A stretch of 64,000 nt of DNA from contig NZ_JAEULY010000009.1 in assembly GCF_016793595.1 (NCBI RefSeq), positions 124,001-188,000 of the forward strand, read 5' to 3'. Source of the DNA: Phreatobacter sp. (GTDB lineage: Bacteria; Pseudomonadota; Alphaproteobacteria; Rhizobiales; Phreatobacteraceae). A program made the translations under genes and the position numbers. The notes beneath the pieces are model-generated. The model saw nothing but the letters and a program-made list of their open reading frames with translations, was not told the DNA's origin and ran no database searches. Shown one piece after another: positions 1 to 8,683 of the stretch; position 1 is the first letter of the stretch, and every line of letters starts with the position of its first letter.

Positions 1-836
1 TCGGACGCCTCGACATCGCCGTCGGGCCGAGCGAGGTCGATCTGTTCTTCGGCCGGCGGGTGCTGTTCACGCTGTCGAAGAACAACCGGCTGAGCTGGAT
101 TCAGGATTGGATCCGCTTCGCGCGCGACGCCCATGGCGCCGACGCCGTGCTGTTCTACGACAACGGCTCGACGCGCTATTCGACCGAGGAACTGGCGGAG
201 GCCATCGATGCGGTCGGCGGCATAGCCGTGGCACGGGTCGTCTCCTGGCCGTTCAAATACGGTCCGCAGGGTCTCGACGCCAGGCGTTTCTGGGATTCCG
301 ACTATTGCCAGCACGGCGCATGGGAACATGCCCGCCGCCGCTTCCTCGAGGCGGCTGCCAGCGCCCAGAACGCCGATGTCGACGAAATGGTGGTCTCGCC
401 CGATGGCCGCAGCGTCTTCGAGGCAGCCGAGAACGACCGGTTCGGCATCGTGCGCTATCGCGGCCGCTGGGTCGTCGGCATCGGCGAGCCTGCGCAGGCT
501 CCGCCTGAGGACGTGCGCCATACCGATTTCAACACGGTCCAAAGGGCGCAGATGCACCGCCGCTTCGGCATTCTGCCGCGCGATGCCCTCGCCTGCCCGC
601 CGAAATGGACGCTTGTGCCGTCCCGCTGCCCGGACAATGCCCAGTGGCGCGTCCACACGGTGGACCGCTGGCCGGCGGCGCTGAGGACGAGCGAAGCCTT
701 CGGCTATCGCCACTTCCGCGAGATCAACGACAACTGGAAATACGCCCGCACGCGCGCCGAGCGCTTCGACCCGGCGGTGCATGAGGCCGACGATCTCCTG
801 AAGGCGCATTTCGCCCGGATCGACTGGTCAGTCTGA
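1..836 (+). CDS. Glycosyltransferase-like protein (GT92/DUF23-like), 5' end outside window
   Basis: The reading frame is open from the first bases of the window, so the gene begins upstream and only its C-terminal part (about 278 residues) is seen. After a short lead-in comes a segment LFTLSKNNRLSWIQDWI followed by a run containing LFYDNGS. The pattern of a short strand, an N-E/N-x-W-x-x-DW element and a D-N-GS element resembles family 92 glycosyltransferases, where the D-x-S-type motif sits in the nucleotide-sugar site. The gene converges on a flippase and a GH10 glycanase, which fits a polysaccharide locus. The exact family is uncertain; it could also be an uncharacterised capsule protein. 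Confidence 0.5.
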   Translation, partial: GRLDIAVGPSEVDLFFGRRVLFTLSKNNRLSWIQDWIRFARDAHGADAVLFYDNGSTRYSTEELAEAIDAVGGIAVARVVSWPFKYGPQGLDARRFWDSDYCQHGAWEHARRRFLEAAASAQNADVDEMVVSPDGRSVFEAAENDRFGIVRYRGRWVVGIGEPAQAPPEDVRHTDFNTVQRAQMHRRFGILPRDALACPPKWTLVPSRCPDNAQWRVHTVDRWPAALRTSEAFGYRHFREINDNWKYARTRAERFDPAVHEADDLLKAHFARIDWSV

Positions 837-886
837 GCAGTGCAGGCCGGCGCTGCGCGCCGCGCCTCAATCCTCTCATCGCAGTA

Positions 887-2314
887 TCAGGACGGGCCCG
901 CGCTCCAGCCCATGCGGCGCATCAGGATGCCCCGTATGCCGGCAATGTCGAGCGCGAAGGTCGCCGCTCCATAGACCAGCACGCCGACACTGACCGACGC
1001 GGCGAGGCTGACGAAACTGTCGGTCGGGTCGCTCCATTCGATCAGGGCGGTCGGCACAGCCATGACGAGGACGGCGGCGGCGACCTTCAGCGCCGGGCGC
1101 CAGAACAGTGGCAGCGGATGGGCGCGCTGGGACAGCATGTAGCCGGCGACGACCCCCGCAAACTCCGCGATGACCAGCGACCAGGCCGCGCCTTTGAGCC
1201 CGAAGGGCCGCACCAGCAGCGCCATGGCCACGACGTTGACGACGAGGATCACCGTGCCATGGGCGACCATCAGTGACGGCTTCTTGGCGAGATGAAAGCT
1301 CACCTGCACGAATTGCTGGGAAATGGTCTGGAACAGCCAGGCAAAAACCAGGATCGGAATAAGCACGGCTGCCGTGTCGCGGAATTCCGGGCCGAGGATC
1401 AGCGCCGCGAAATGCGGGGCGACGATGGCGAGCCCGACAACCGCGGGCATGACCACCGCCAGCAGCAATTCGCCGCTGCGGGTCAGGTGCTCGTCGGCAG
1501 CCGCCGCGCCCTCCTCGGCGAGCGAACGGATGGCGAGCGGCACGACGGCGGAAGCCACCGACAGGGCCGGGAACAGGATGATCTGACGGACGAGATCGGC
1601 CGCCGCGCCATAGACGCCTGCCGCCGCATCGCCGAGCAGCCATGCGACCAGCAGCCGGTCGAGCGCCGCGTGTAGCGCGAAGACGCCGCCCGACAGGGCC
1701 ATGGGAATGCCGAAGCCGAGCATGATGTTGAAGGTCGCCCGGTCGAAGGGCTTTCGCGGCCCCTTCCAGACAACTGGCGAAAACAGGAGAGCCGAGACGA
1801 CGTAGCCGGCGACCACGCCGGCGACGAGACCGAGCCCGCCGAAGCCGGCCTGCACCAGCGCATAGGATACCGCGATGGCCGAAAAGGCGCGGACCACGGT
1901 GGCGCGCATATAAGCGGTGGCATCGAGCCGCGCGCGCAGGATCTCCTGCCCCAGTTCGAACAGCCCCAGAGCCGCTGCCAGCACGACGGCGGCAAGCCCC
2001 CGGTCAAACGAAATGCCGAGCGCCAGCGTGGTCACGGCCAGCACCACGGGCATGGTCAGAACCGACGCCAGATAGGCTGCAAGCGCGGTCAGCCGGATAT
2101 CGGCCGCCTCCCCCTCGGATTCGAACCGCAGCACGGAAAGTCGCACCCACGTGAACAGCAGCGCCGAGATGACGCCGGCAATGCTCAGGGCAATGACGTA
2201 GAAACCGTATTCCGCCGGCGTCAGCAGGCGGGTGAACAGGATGACCGACAGAAAACCCAGCGCGGCGGACGTACCGTGCGCGACCATGTAGGTGGAGGTC
2301 TGGCGAATGAGCAT
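887..2314 (-). CDS. Polysaccharide flippase, Wzx/MATE-like (lipopolysaccharide biosynthesis protein)
   Basis: A 475-residue, strongly hydrophobic protein with roughly 12-14 predicted membrane spans and only short polar loops, the usual size and layout of Wzx/RfbX oligosaccharide flippases of the MVF superfamily. The N-terminus has the typical FTRLLTPAEYGFYVIALS element after the first helix. It would move lipid-linked repeat units across the inner membrane. Its start codon overlaps the stop codon of the upstream GH10 gene by one base (TGATG), so the two are probably translationally coupled. Substrate cannot be told from sequence. Confidence 0.85.
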   Translation of the reverse strand: MLIRQTSTYMVAHGTSAALGFLSVILFTRLLTPAEYGFYVIALSIAGVISALLFTWVRLSVLRFESEGEAADIRLTALAAYLASVLTMPVVLAVTTLALGISFDRGLAAVVLAAALGLFELGQEILRARLDATAYMRATVVRAFSAIAVSYALVQAGFGGLGLVAGVVAGYVVSALLFSPVVWKGPRKPFDRATFNIMLGFGIPMALSGGVFALHAALDRLLVAWLLGDAAAGVYGAAADLVRQIILFPALSVASAVVPLAIRSLAEEGAAAADEHLTRSGELLLAVVMPAVVGLAIVAPHFAALILGPEFRDTAAVLIPILVFAWLFQTISQQFVQVSFHLAKKPSLMVAHGTVILVVNVVAMALLVRPFGLKGAAWSLVIAEFAGVVAGYMLSQRAHPLPLFWRPALKVAAAVLVMAVPTALIEWSDPTDSFVSLAASVSVGVLVYGAATFALDIAGIRGILMRRMGWSAGPS

Positions 2315-3417
2315 CAGCGGCCGCCCCTGGCGAAATGCTCGATCACCTGCATCAGAGGCTTCGGGCGGTAGTTCTCGTCGAGCGGCAGCGGCCGGTTCCG
2401 TAATCCGTCAGTGCGCTTGAAATAGATCGGAACCCAGGTGTGCCGGTCGGTGATACCCCAGGTGAGGATGGCGGCCGGCCGCTTCGCCGACGCGATGGCA
2501 TCGAGAAAGTCATAGGCGCGCGAGGCGACGAGGATGTCGCGAACCTCCGGCGGGCCGGGCAGCTTGTCGTCGATGACGTCGAGCTCGGTGACAAGCACGT
2601 CGAGGCCCATGGCGCGGCACTCGGTCACGAAGGCCGAGACGCCCTCCTTGTCGATGGCGAGATCGCCGCGCAGATGGCCCTGCAGGCCGATGGCGTGAAG
2701 CGGCACGTTGCGCAGCTTCAGGTCGCGGATCAGGCGCAGGAAGGCCTCGCGCTTGCGCCGGAAGCGCGGCCCGACGAACTCGATGTCGTATTCGTTCATG
2801 ACCAGCTGCGCGCCGGGATCGACGCGCGCCGCTGTCCGCAGCGCCATGACGATATGCGCCTCGCCGAGGCGCTGCTGCCAGATCGACGAGCGGATGTCGG
2901 AGCGGCTGGCGGGGTCGTCGGGGATCGGCTCGTTGACGATGTCCCAGCTCTTGATGCGGCCCTTGTAGCGGGTCATCACCCGCTCGATATGGCCGGTCAG
3001 CTCGCGCTCCGCCTCGGCGGCCGAACCGATGGTCTTGGTCCAGTCGGGCATGGCGCCGTACCAGACGAGCGTGTGGCCGCGCAGCTCCATGCCGTAGCGG
3101 GTGGCGAAGTCGATCTGCCGGTCAGGCCCGTCAAAAACGAACTGTTCGCGCGTCGGGCGGATGTCGAACCATTTGAGCCCGCCCTCCCCGACAATCTGCC
3201 GGCAATGCCGGACGAGGGCCGCGCGGTAGTCCGGCTCGTTTGCCAGCGGGTCATCGCGAACGGCCGCACCGAACGGCACGACCCAGTCGGCCGATAGCGG
3301 GCGCGGCTGCGCTTCGGCGCGGGACAGGAGCATTGTGCCAAGCGGGGACGCGACGCCGCCGGCAAGGCCGACGGCGGCGGTCAGGGCAGCGGCAAGCGTT
3401 TCGCGACGGGACGGCAT
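2314..3417 (-). CDS. Exported GH10 endo-1,4-beta-xylanase-like glycanase
   Basis: The chosen ATG at 3417 (367 residues) has a GAGG ribosome-binding site and opens a twin-arginine signal, PSRRETLAAAL, followed by a hydrophobic stretch and an A-E-A cleavage region, so Tat export is likely; a longer frame to 3510 lacks support. The GH10 catalytic pair is visible: acid/base Glu near residue 163 in WDIVNEP and nucleophile Glu near 279 in VTELDV, with GHTLVWY and ITDRHTW subsite motifs. GH10 enzymes usually cut xylan. In polysaccharide loci, related proteins may instead trim the cell's own exopolysaccharide, which the one-base overlap with the flippase gene suggests here. Confidence 0.88.
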   Translation of the reverse strand: MPSRRETLAAALTAAVGLAGGVASPLGTMLLSRAEAQPRPLSADWVVPFGAAVRDDPLANEPDYRAALVRHCRQIVGEGGLKWFDIRPTREQFVFDGPDRQIDFATRYGMELRGHTLVWYGAMPDWTKTIGSAAEAERELTGHIERVMTRYKGRIKSWDIVNEPIPDDPASRSDIRSSIWQQRLGEAHIVMALRTAARVDPGAQLVMNEYDIEFVGPRFRRKREAFLRLIRDLKLRNVPLHAIGLQGHLRGDLAIDKEGVSAFVTECRAMGLDVLVTELDVIDDKLPGPPEVRDILVASRAYDFLDAIASAKRPAAILTWGITDRHTWVPIYFKRTDGLRNRPLPLDENYRPKPLMQVIEHFARGGR

Positions 3418-3596
3418 AGGCACCTCGCCCTTGATGTCGCAAGAGCTATACCGCGATGCGGGAGGCGCAAAGAGGGCGGAACGCCGCGCAAGCAATCTGC
3501 GCCGCGCCATATCGACGGATCGCGGCCGATCGCATTACAAGTGCATGACATGCCGGCAGGATCGGCAATGGCATCGGATTCTCGAGAGGACGGCAG

Positions 3597-4571
3597 ATGG
3601 TGAAGGCGATCCGCATCCACAAACCGGGCGGACCGGAGGCGATGGTCTACGAGGACGTGTCGCTGAAGCCGCCGGGTCCGGGCGAAGCCTATATCCGCCA
3701 GACCGCGATCGGCGTGAACTTCATCGACATCTACCAGCGCACCGGCGTCTATGCGATGCCCTCGCTGCCGCACGGCATCGGCATGGAAGCCGCCGGCATC
3801 GTCGAGGCGATCGGCGAAGGCGTGACGGAAGTCGCCTATGGCGACCGCGTCGCCTATGCCGGCGGACCGCCGGGCGCCTATGCCGAAAAGCGCCTGATCC
3901 CGGCTGCATCGCTGGTGAAGCTGCCGAAGGCCATCGACGACAAGACGGCCGCCGCGATCATGTTGCAGGGCATGACGGCGCGCTATCTCCTGAAGGAGAC
4001 CTACCAGGTCAAGAAGGGCGATTTCGTCCTCGTGCAGGCAGCGGCCGGCGGCATGGGCCTGTGGCTCTGCCAGTGGGCGAAGGCGCTGGGCGCAACCGTC
4101 ATCGGCACGACCTCCACCGAGGAAAAGGCGGCGCTGGCCAAAAAGAACGGCTGCAAGTTCCCCATCGTCTACACCAAGGAGGACTTCGTCGCGCGCGTGA
4201 AGGAGATCACCGGCGGCAAGGGCGTGCAGGTCGTCTATGACGGCGTCGGCAAGGACACGTTCCTGAAGTCGTTCGAGTGCCTCGCGATCCGCGGCCATCT
4301 GGTGCTCTACGGCGCGGCCTCGGGCCCGCCCGATCCGATCGCTCCCTCGATGCTCGGGGCGAAATCGGCCTCGCTCACGCGGCCGACGCTGTTCCAGTAT
4401 GTCGCGACGCGCAAGGAACTGCTGGCCAATGCCAAGGACGTTTTCGCTGTGGTTCAGGACGGCACGGTGAAGGTGCAGAAGCCCGCCGAATATGCCCTCA
4501 AGGACGTCGCAAGGGCCCACAAGGACCTGACCGGCCGCAAGACCACGGGGTCGATGATCCTGATCCCCTGA
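3597..4571 (+). CDS. qor: NADPH:quinone oxidoreductase (zeta-crystallin type)
   Basis: A 324-residue medium-chain reductase without structural zinc ligands. The N-terminal GroES-like domain (about residues 1-125) includes GVNFIDIYQRTGVY, diagnostic for quinone oxidoreductases. The Rossmann part carries an AAAGGMG dinucleotide loop near residue 150, fitting NADPH. These enzymes reduce quinones in the cytosol by one electron or act on small enones. It is divergent from the GH10 gene across 179 bases and is followed by a clear terminator, so it is probably monocistronic. Confidence 0.9.
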   Translation: MVKAIRIHKPGGPEAMVYEDVSLKPPGPGEAYIRQTAIGVNFIDIYQRTGVYAMPSLPHGIGMEAAGIVEAIGEGVTEVAYGDRVAYAGGPPGAYAEKRLIPAASLVKLPKAIDDKTAAAIMLQGMTARYLLKETYQVKKGDFVLVQAAAGGMGLWLCQWAKALGATVIGTTSTEEKAALAKKNGCKFPIVYTKEDFVARVKEITGGKGVQVVYDGVGKDTFLKSFECLAIRGHLVLYGAASGPPDPIAPSMLGAKSASLTRPTLFQYVATRKELLANAKDVFAVVQDGTVKVQKPAEYALKDVARAHKDLTGRKTTGSMILIP

Positions 4572-4595
4572 CCGCCCGAATACGCGCTCCATATG

Positions 4596-4626
4596 AAACG
4601 CCCGGCCGATGAAGCCGGGCGTTTTT
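4596..4626 (+). terminator. Rho-independent terminator after qor
   Basis: A nine-base perfect stem ACGCCCGGC/GCCGGGCGT (4598-4606 and 4614-4622), extended by flanking A-T pairs, is followed by a run of T. It ends the qor transcript. It may also stop the opposing TMEM43-like gene, although the T-run in that direction is short. Confidence 0.85.
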
Positions 4627-4648
4627 CATTCAACGCAGTAGCAGCCGT

Positions 4649-6166
4649 TCAGCCGCCCTGCCCCGGTCTCAGCCCCGGCGGCACATTCAGGAAACCGCCC
4701 CCCTGCGGCGCGGGCTGCTGTGGCGGATAGGTCGGCTGGCCGTAGCCGCCTTGGGGGTATCCCTGCGGGGGCTGCGGTGGATAGGCGTTCGGATCATAGG
4801 CCGGCTGCGCTGCATAGGCCTGCTGGGGTTGGCCTTGCTGCGGATAGCCGCCCTGATAGCCCGGCGGCTGGTAGTCCTGACCGCCCTGCGATGGGTGCCC
4901 GGCATAGGCTGGCTGATGGCCCATCGCCTGCCCGCCGCCGGCCGGAGCGCCCGCCTTCGCCGCGCGGCGACGCTCGCCGAGCATGCGGAAACCGTAGGCT
5001 CCCGCAAAGCCCGCGACGATCAGTGCGATCGACATGACCGGACGATGCCAGAACCAGGCGATCGCGATGGTCGGCAGGAACACCAGGAGAGCCAGCGCCA
5101 CCGAGACAAGGCCGGCGCCGGCCGCCATCGCGCTGCCGAAAATCGGAATGACGTCCGCCAACACCACGAAGGGTCTGAGGATCAGGAAGAAACCGAGCCA
5201 GACCGCGAACAGCATCACGCCGCGCAGTACCCAGGTGATGATGCGGTTGGTCTCGTGGGCGCCCTGATAGAGCTCCTGCGCCGTCCGCGCCCCTGTGGCG
5301 CCGAGGAAAACCTCGCGGCCGTTCGAGGCCGTGTACGGACCGAAGCCATCGCCGTTCTGGCGCGCGACGATGCTGGCCAGCCCCTCCGGCAGGATCGAAT
5401 AGGTGATGCGCAAGTCGCCGATCTGCGGATTGCCCGGATCGGAGCCGACATAGATGCCGCCATCGTTGAGCTGCGCCCGGCCGCTGAAGCGGCTCTGGAA
5501 GACACCGAGCTGTGCCTGTGTCACGTCAAGCCGACGCTCGGATGACGAGCCAAACAGGCCGATCACGCGCGAGTCGGCGCGGAATGCGCCTAGCATGGCG
5601 CCGCTCGCCGTTTCCGTGCGACCGGTAATTGGCATGGCCGGATTCTGGTGCCCGTCGCGCTGGCGGAAGTTCTGCGAGGAAATCGGCTGGTTGGACCACG
5701 TCCGCTCGTAGGTATAGGTCGTGGTGCGCGTCTGCGAACCGCCGGCATTCGACCTGTTTTCGGTGCGGCGCTCCTCCTTCCACTGGTACATCTCGACCTT
5801 GCGGACGAGACGCACAGCCTGCGAGCGGATCTGGAACTCATTGTCGGCGAGTTGTCCGCCGCTGAGGTTGCCGCTGGTGTGGACCAGCTTGCCTTCGTTC
5901 GCGGGGTCGACCCGCGCCGCCGGCACGGAAACGGTGACGCCCGCGCCCTCGTTCAGCGCCCGGGTCGTGCCGATGGCGCGCCCCTCGTTCCAGAAAATTC
6001 CCCAGATCGTCGCGGCGATCAGGCCGAAGCCGATCAGGATCCCGACCAGCGACTGCCATAGCCGCTCCAGGAAGCCGACATGTTCAGTGGTCGAATCGCC
6101 GTCGGCGAAGGTCTCGCCATCCGTCGGCGGACCGGAGTTCCAGCCACCATCAGAATCCGTGCTCAT
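4649..6166 (-). CDS. TMEM43/LUMA family membrane protein with Pro/Gln/Gly/Tyr-rich tail
   Basis: A 505-residue protein. One hydrophobic helix lies near residues 38-60, then a long presumably periplasmic region of about 240 residues, then two to four closely spaced helices (about 310-400). This is the arrangement of the TMEM43 (LUMA) family, best known from animal inner nuclear membrane. The last 100 residues are a low-complexity tail built from P, Q, G, Y and A with repeated YPPQ/GYPQ-like units, likely disordered and cytoplasmic. Bacterial homologues have no settled role. It is downstream of the response regulator on the same strand with a 95-base gap. Confidence 0.8.
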   Translation of the reverse strand: MSTDSDGGWNSGPPTDGETFADGDSTTEHVGFLERLWQSLVGILIGFGLIAATIWGIFWNEGRAIGTTRALNEGAGVTVSVPAARVDPANEGKLVHTSGNLSGGQLADNEFQIRSQAVRLVRKVEMYQWKEERRTENRSNAGGSQTRTTTYTYERTWSNQPISSQNFRQRDGHQNPAMPITGRTETASGAMLGAFRADSRVIGLFGSSSERRLDVTQAQLGVFQSRFSGRAQLNDGGIYVGSDPGNPQIGDLRITYSILPEGLASIVARQNGDGFGPYTASNGREVFLGATGARTAQELYQGAHETNRIITWVLRGVMLFAVWLGFFLILRPFVVLADVIPIFGSAMAAGAGLVSVALALLVFLPTIAIAWFWHRPVMSIALIVAGFAGAYGFRMLGERRRAAKAGAPAGGGQAMGHQPAYAGHPSQGGQDYQPPGYQGGYPQQGQPQQAYAAQPAYDPNAYPPQPPQGYPQGGYGQPTYPPQQPAPQGGGFLNVPPGLRPGQGG

Positions 6167-6261
6167 GCGGAATCCCCCTATCTGCCCCGCATACCGCCAC
6201 CGCCATGTTTCAACCGGACCGCGCGGGCCGCGTCGAACATTTCAATAGCTCACGGAGCATT

Positions 6262-6984
6262 TCAAGGGGTGGCGATCAGCCGATAGCCGATGCCGCGAAC
6301 GGTCTGGAGATGGACGGGATTGGTGGGATCGACCTCGATCTTCCGGCGCAGGCGGTTCACCTGCACGTCAACGGTACGCTCGTTGATGTCGCCACCGGGC
6401 GCGGCAAGGTCGTAGCGCGGCACGGTCTCGCCGGGCTTCACCGCCAGCACGCGCAGCATTTCCTTTTCGCGATCAGTGAGACGAACGACCTCCTCGCCCT
6501 TTTTCAACTCCAGCCGGGCGAGCTGGAAATGGAAGTCGCCGAACTTCACGGATTCCACCACCGGCTGCGGCGCGGGCATCGCCCGACGCAGGATGCCGCC
6601 AATGCGCAGCAGGAGTTCGCGAGGCTCGAACGGCTTGGCCAGATAGTCGTCGGCGCCAATCTCGAGCCCGGTGATGCGGTCGGACAGATCGGACCGCGCC
6701 GTGAGCATCAGGATCGGCACCGCCGCGGTCGGCCCCGCTCCGCCCTGGCGGATCGCGCGTGCCAGCTCGAATCCGGTCTCGCCCGGCATCATCACGTCAA
6801 GGATCAGGAGGTCGAAAGTCAGGCCATCGAGCTTCTTGCGGGCAGCCCGGGCATTCTCGGCAGTGGTCACCCGGTAGCCATTGTTGGTCAGGTAGCGCGC
6901 CAGCGTCTGGCGGATCACCCGGTCATCGTCCACGACGAGCAAATGCGGGGCATCGTCCGCCAGCGGTTTGGGCGGGGTCGTCAT
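6262..6984 (-). CDS. OmpR-family response regulator
   Basis: Receiver domain at about residues 13-130 with acidic pocket VVDDD, phospho-acceptor Asp in LLILDVMMPGE, switch Thr in MLTAR and Lys in AKPFEPRELL. It is followed by a winged-helix domain (about 150-238) ending with NERTVDVQVNRLRRKIE and TVRGIGYRL. Length (240) is normal. No histidine kinase gene lies beside it; instead a MarR regulator is three bases upstream on the same strand, so the two are co-transcribed. The pairing suggests one signal circuit with two DNA-binding outputs, but its target is not evident. Confidence 0.92.
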   Translation of the reverse strand: MTTPPKPLADDAPHLLVVDDDRVIRQTLARYLTNNGYRVTTAENARAARKKLDGLTFDLLILDVMMPGETGFELARAIRQGGAGPTAAVPILMLTARSDLSDRITGLEIGADDYLAKPFEPRELLLRIGGILRRAMPAPQPVVESVKFGDFHFQLARLELKKGEEVVRLTDREKEMLRVLAVKPGETVPRYDLAAPGGDINERTVDVQVNRLRRKIEVDPTNPVHLQTVRGIGYRLIATP

Positions 6985-6987
6985 CGC

Positions 6988-7542
6988 TCAGCGGTCCTTC
7001 TGCGGGCCAGCGCGGCCGGCCTGCGTGATCATGCGCGTCACCTCCTCGCGGGCATCCGGGTCGATCATCGCATAGAGGAAGCGCACCGCCTGGTCGCGCG
7101 GCGTGCCCGAGGCCGCAATGGCGCGGGTAAAGCGCTCGGTCTGAAGCCGTGCGAGTTCGAGCGCCAGTGCCTGCCCCTTCTCGGTCACGGTCAGAAGGCG
7201 CTGACGCCGATCCGCCTGCCCTTCCTTCTGGAGGATGAACCCCTGTTCGATCAGGTCGCGCAGCACCCGGGCGAGGCTTTGCTTGGTGATCCGCAGGATA
7301 TCCAGCAAATCCGCAACCCTGATCTCCGGGTGGCGATGGACAAAGTGGATCACCCGGTGGTGCGCCCGCCCGAACTGGAAGCGCTCCAGCACGTGGTCGG
7401 GATCGCTGACGAAATCCCGATAGGCAAAGAACATCAATTCGATGAGGTCGTAGGCGGGCTCCCGCGCGCCACCCTCGCCTGCCGCGCCCGGCACGCCGTT
7501 CATGGGCCGGCGCTGCGCCGGTGAGACATTTATGTCAGCCAT
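6988..7542 (-). CDS. MarR-family transcriptional regulator
   Basis: A 184-residue winged-helix protein. The DNA-binding part (about 60-130) contains IRVADLLDILRITKQSLARVL as recognition-helix region and wing DRRQRLLTVTEKG, the MarR signature. Flanking helices form the dimer interface. Neither the ATG at 7542 nor the in-frame ATG at 7503 has a good ribosome-binding site, so the start is uncertain. A perfect inverted repeat overlaps the 7542 start codon and could be its own operator. It is divergent from ilvE and leads a two-gene operon with the response regulator. Confidence 0.88.
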   Translation of the reverse strand: MADINVSPAQRRPMNGVPGAAGEGGAREPAYDLIELMFFAYRDFVSDPDHVLERFQFGRAHHRVIHFVHRHPEIRVADLLDILRITKQSLARVLRDLIEQGFILQKEGQADRRQRLLTVTEKGQALALELARLQTERFTRAIAASGTPRDQAVRFLYAMIDPDAREEVTRMITQAGRAGPQKDR

Positions 7543-7551
7543 GTTGACATA
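7531..7551. promoter_or_regulatory. Putative operator: TATGTCA-N7-TGACATA inverted repeat
   Basis: Two perfect seven-base half-sites, TATGTCA at 7531-7537 and TGACATA at 7545-7551, are separated by seven bases and cover the start codon of the MarR gene in the intergenic region shared with ilvE. MarR proteins bind palindromes of about this size and often repress themselves. Binding is inferred, not shown. Confidence 0.5.
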
Positions 7552-7734
7552 TTCGATGCCGATTGTTACTCATTCGCCCGCATTCACGAAACGATCGTAC
7601 CCAACGGCCACCGGCCTCATCGGGAATCGTCGCTCAGCGCCGCCTCTCGCTTGACAAGGTTAGCCGGACCCGGCCCGCTTCGCAAAACGCCAGGCTGACC
7701 GATCCAGGCCCAAGGCGTACAGGAGGAAAAGACG

Positions 7735-8622
7735 ATGTCACTGGTCCCGTTCCACGACCGCGACGGCTTCATCTGGATGGACGGCAAGCTCATCCCGTGG
7801 CGCGACGCGCAGGTTCATGTCCTTACCCATGGCCTGCACTATGCCTCGGCCGTATTCGAGGGCGAGCGGGCCTATGGCGGGGTCATTTTCAAGGGCACCG
7901 AGCATTCGGCGCGCCTGAAGCAGTCGGCCGCGCTGCTCGACTTCGAGATTCCCTATTCGGTCGCCGAGATCGACGCCGCCAAGGAGGCGACGCTGAAGGC
8001 TAACGGCCAGACCGATGCCTATGTGAGGCCGGTGGCCTGGCGCGGCTCCGAGATGATGGGCGTCTCGGCCCAGCAGAACAAGATTCACCTCGCTATCGCG
8101 ACGTGGGAATGGCCGAGCTATTTCGACCCCGCGACCAAGATGAAGGGCATCCGCATGGACATGGCCGAGTTCCGCCGCCCCGATCCGGCGACGGCGCCCT
8201 CGACCTCCAAGGCGGCCGGCCTCTACATGATCTGCACCATCTCGAAGCACAAGGCCGAGAAGAAGGGCTATGCCGACGCCCTGATGCTCGACTGGCAGGG
8301 CCGCGTCGCCGAATGCACCGGCGCCAATGTCTTCTTCATCAAGGATGGGCAGATCCACACGCCGACGGCCGACTGCTTCCTTGACGGCATCACCCGCCGG
8401 ACGGTCATCGACCTCGCCAAGCGGCGCGGCTTCGACGTGATCGAGCGCCGGATCATGCCGGAGGAGCTCTCGACCTTCAACGAGTGCTTCATCACCGGCA
8501 CGGCCGCCGAGGTGACGCCGGTCTCGGAGATCGGGCCCTATCGGTTCACGCCGGGCAACATGTCGAAGACGATCATGGAAGACTACACGGCCGAAGTGAC
8601 GCCGAAGGCCGCGGCGGCCTGA
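7735..8622 (+). CDS. ilvE: Branched-chain amino acid aminotransferase
   Basis: A 295-residue fold-type IV PLP enzyme. It transfers the amino group between glutamate and the 2-oxo acids of leucine, isoleucine and valine in the cytosol. Visible features are HGLHYASAVFEGERAY near residue 31, the PLP lysine in TSKAAGLY, and the substrate/cofactor elements ECTGANVFFIKDG and GITRRTVIDLA. A strong AGGAGG lies at 7721-7726, and a TTGACA that could be a -35 box lies at 7651-7656. The gene ends at a strong terminator, so it is probably monocistronic and divergent from the MarR operon. Confidence 0.94.
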   Translation: MSLVPFHDRDGFIWMDGKLIPWRDAQVHVLTHGLHYASAVFEGERAYGGVIFKGTEHSARLKQSAALLDFEIPYSVAEIDAAKEATLKANGQTDAYVRPVAWRGSEMMGVSAQQNKIHLAIATWEWPSYFDPATKMKGIRMDMAEFRRPDPATAPSTSKAAGLYMICTISKHKAEKKGYADALMLDWQGRVAECTGANVFFIKDGQIHTPTADCFLDGITRRTVIDLAKRRGFDVIERRIMPEELSTFNECFITGTAAEVTPVSEIGPYRFTPGNMSKTIMEDYTAEVTPKAAAA

Positions 8623-8649
8623 GCACGTCCCTCGCGGTGTCGTTCGAGA

Positions 8650-8681
8650 ACGGCCGGGTTCGCCCGGCCGTTTTCTTTTGC
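8650..8681 (+). terminator. Rho-independent terminator after ilvE
   Basis: A perfect nine-base stem ACGGCCGGG/CCCGGCCGT with a TTCG (UUCG) tetraloop at 8660-8663 is followed by TTTTCTTTT. This is a textbook intrinsic terminator 28 bases after the ilvE stop codon. Confidence 0.92.
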
Positions 8682-8683
8682 GC

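Noticed and set aside
4680..4940. Low-complexity repeats near the end of the TMEM43-like gene
   Set aside because: The repeats are explained by the coded Pro/Gln/Gly/Tyr-rich tail, with no sign of a mobile element.
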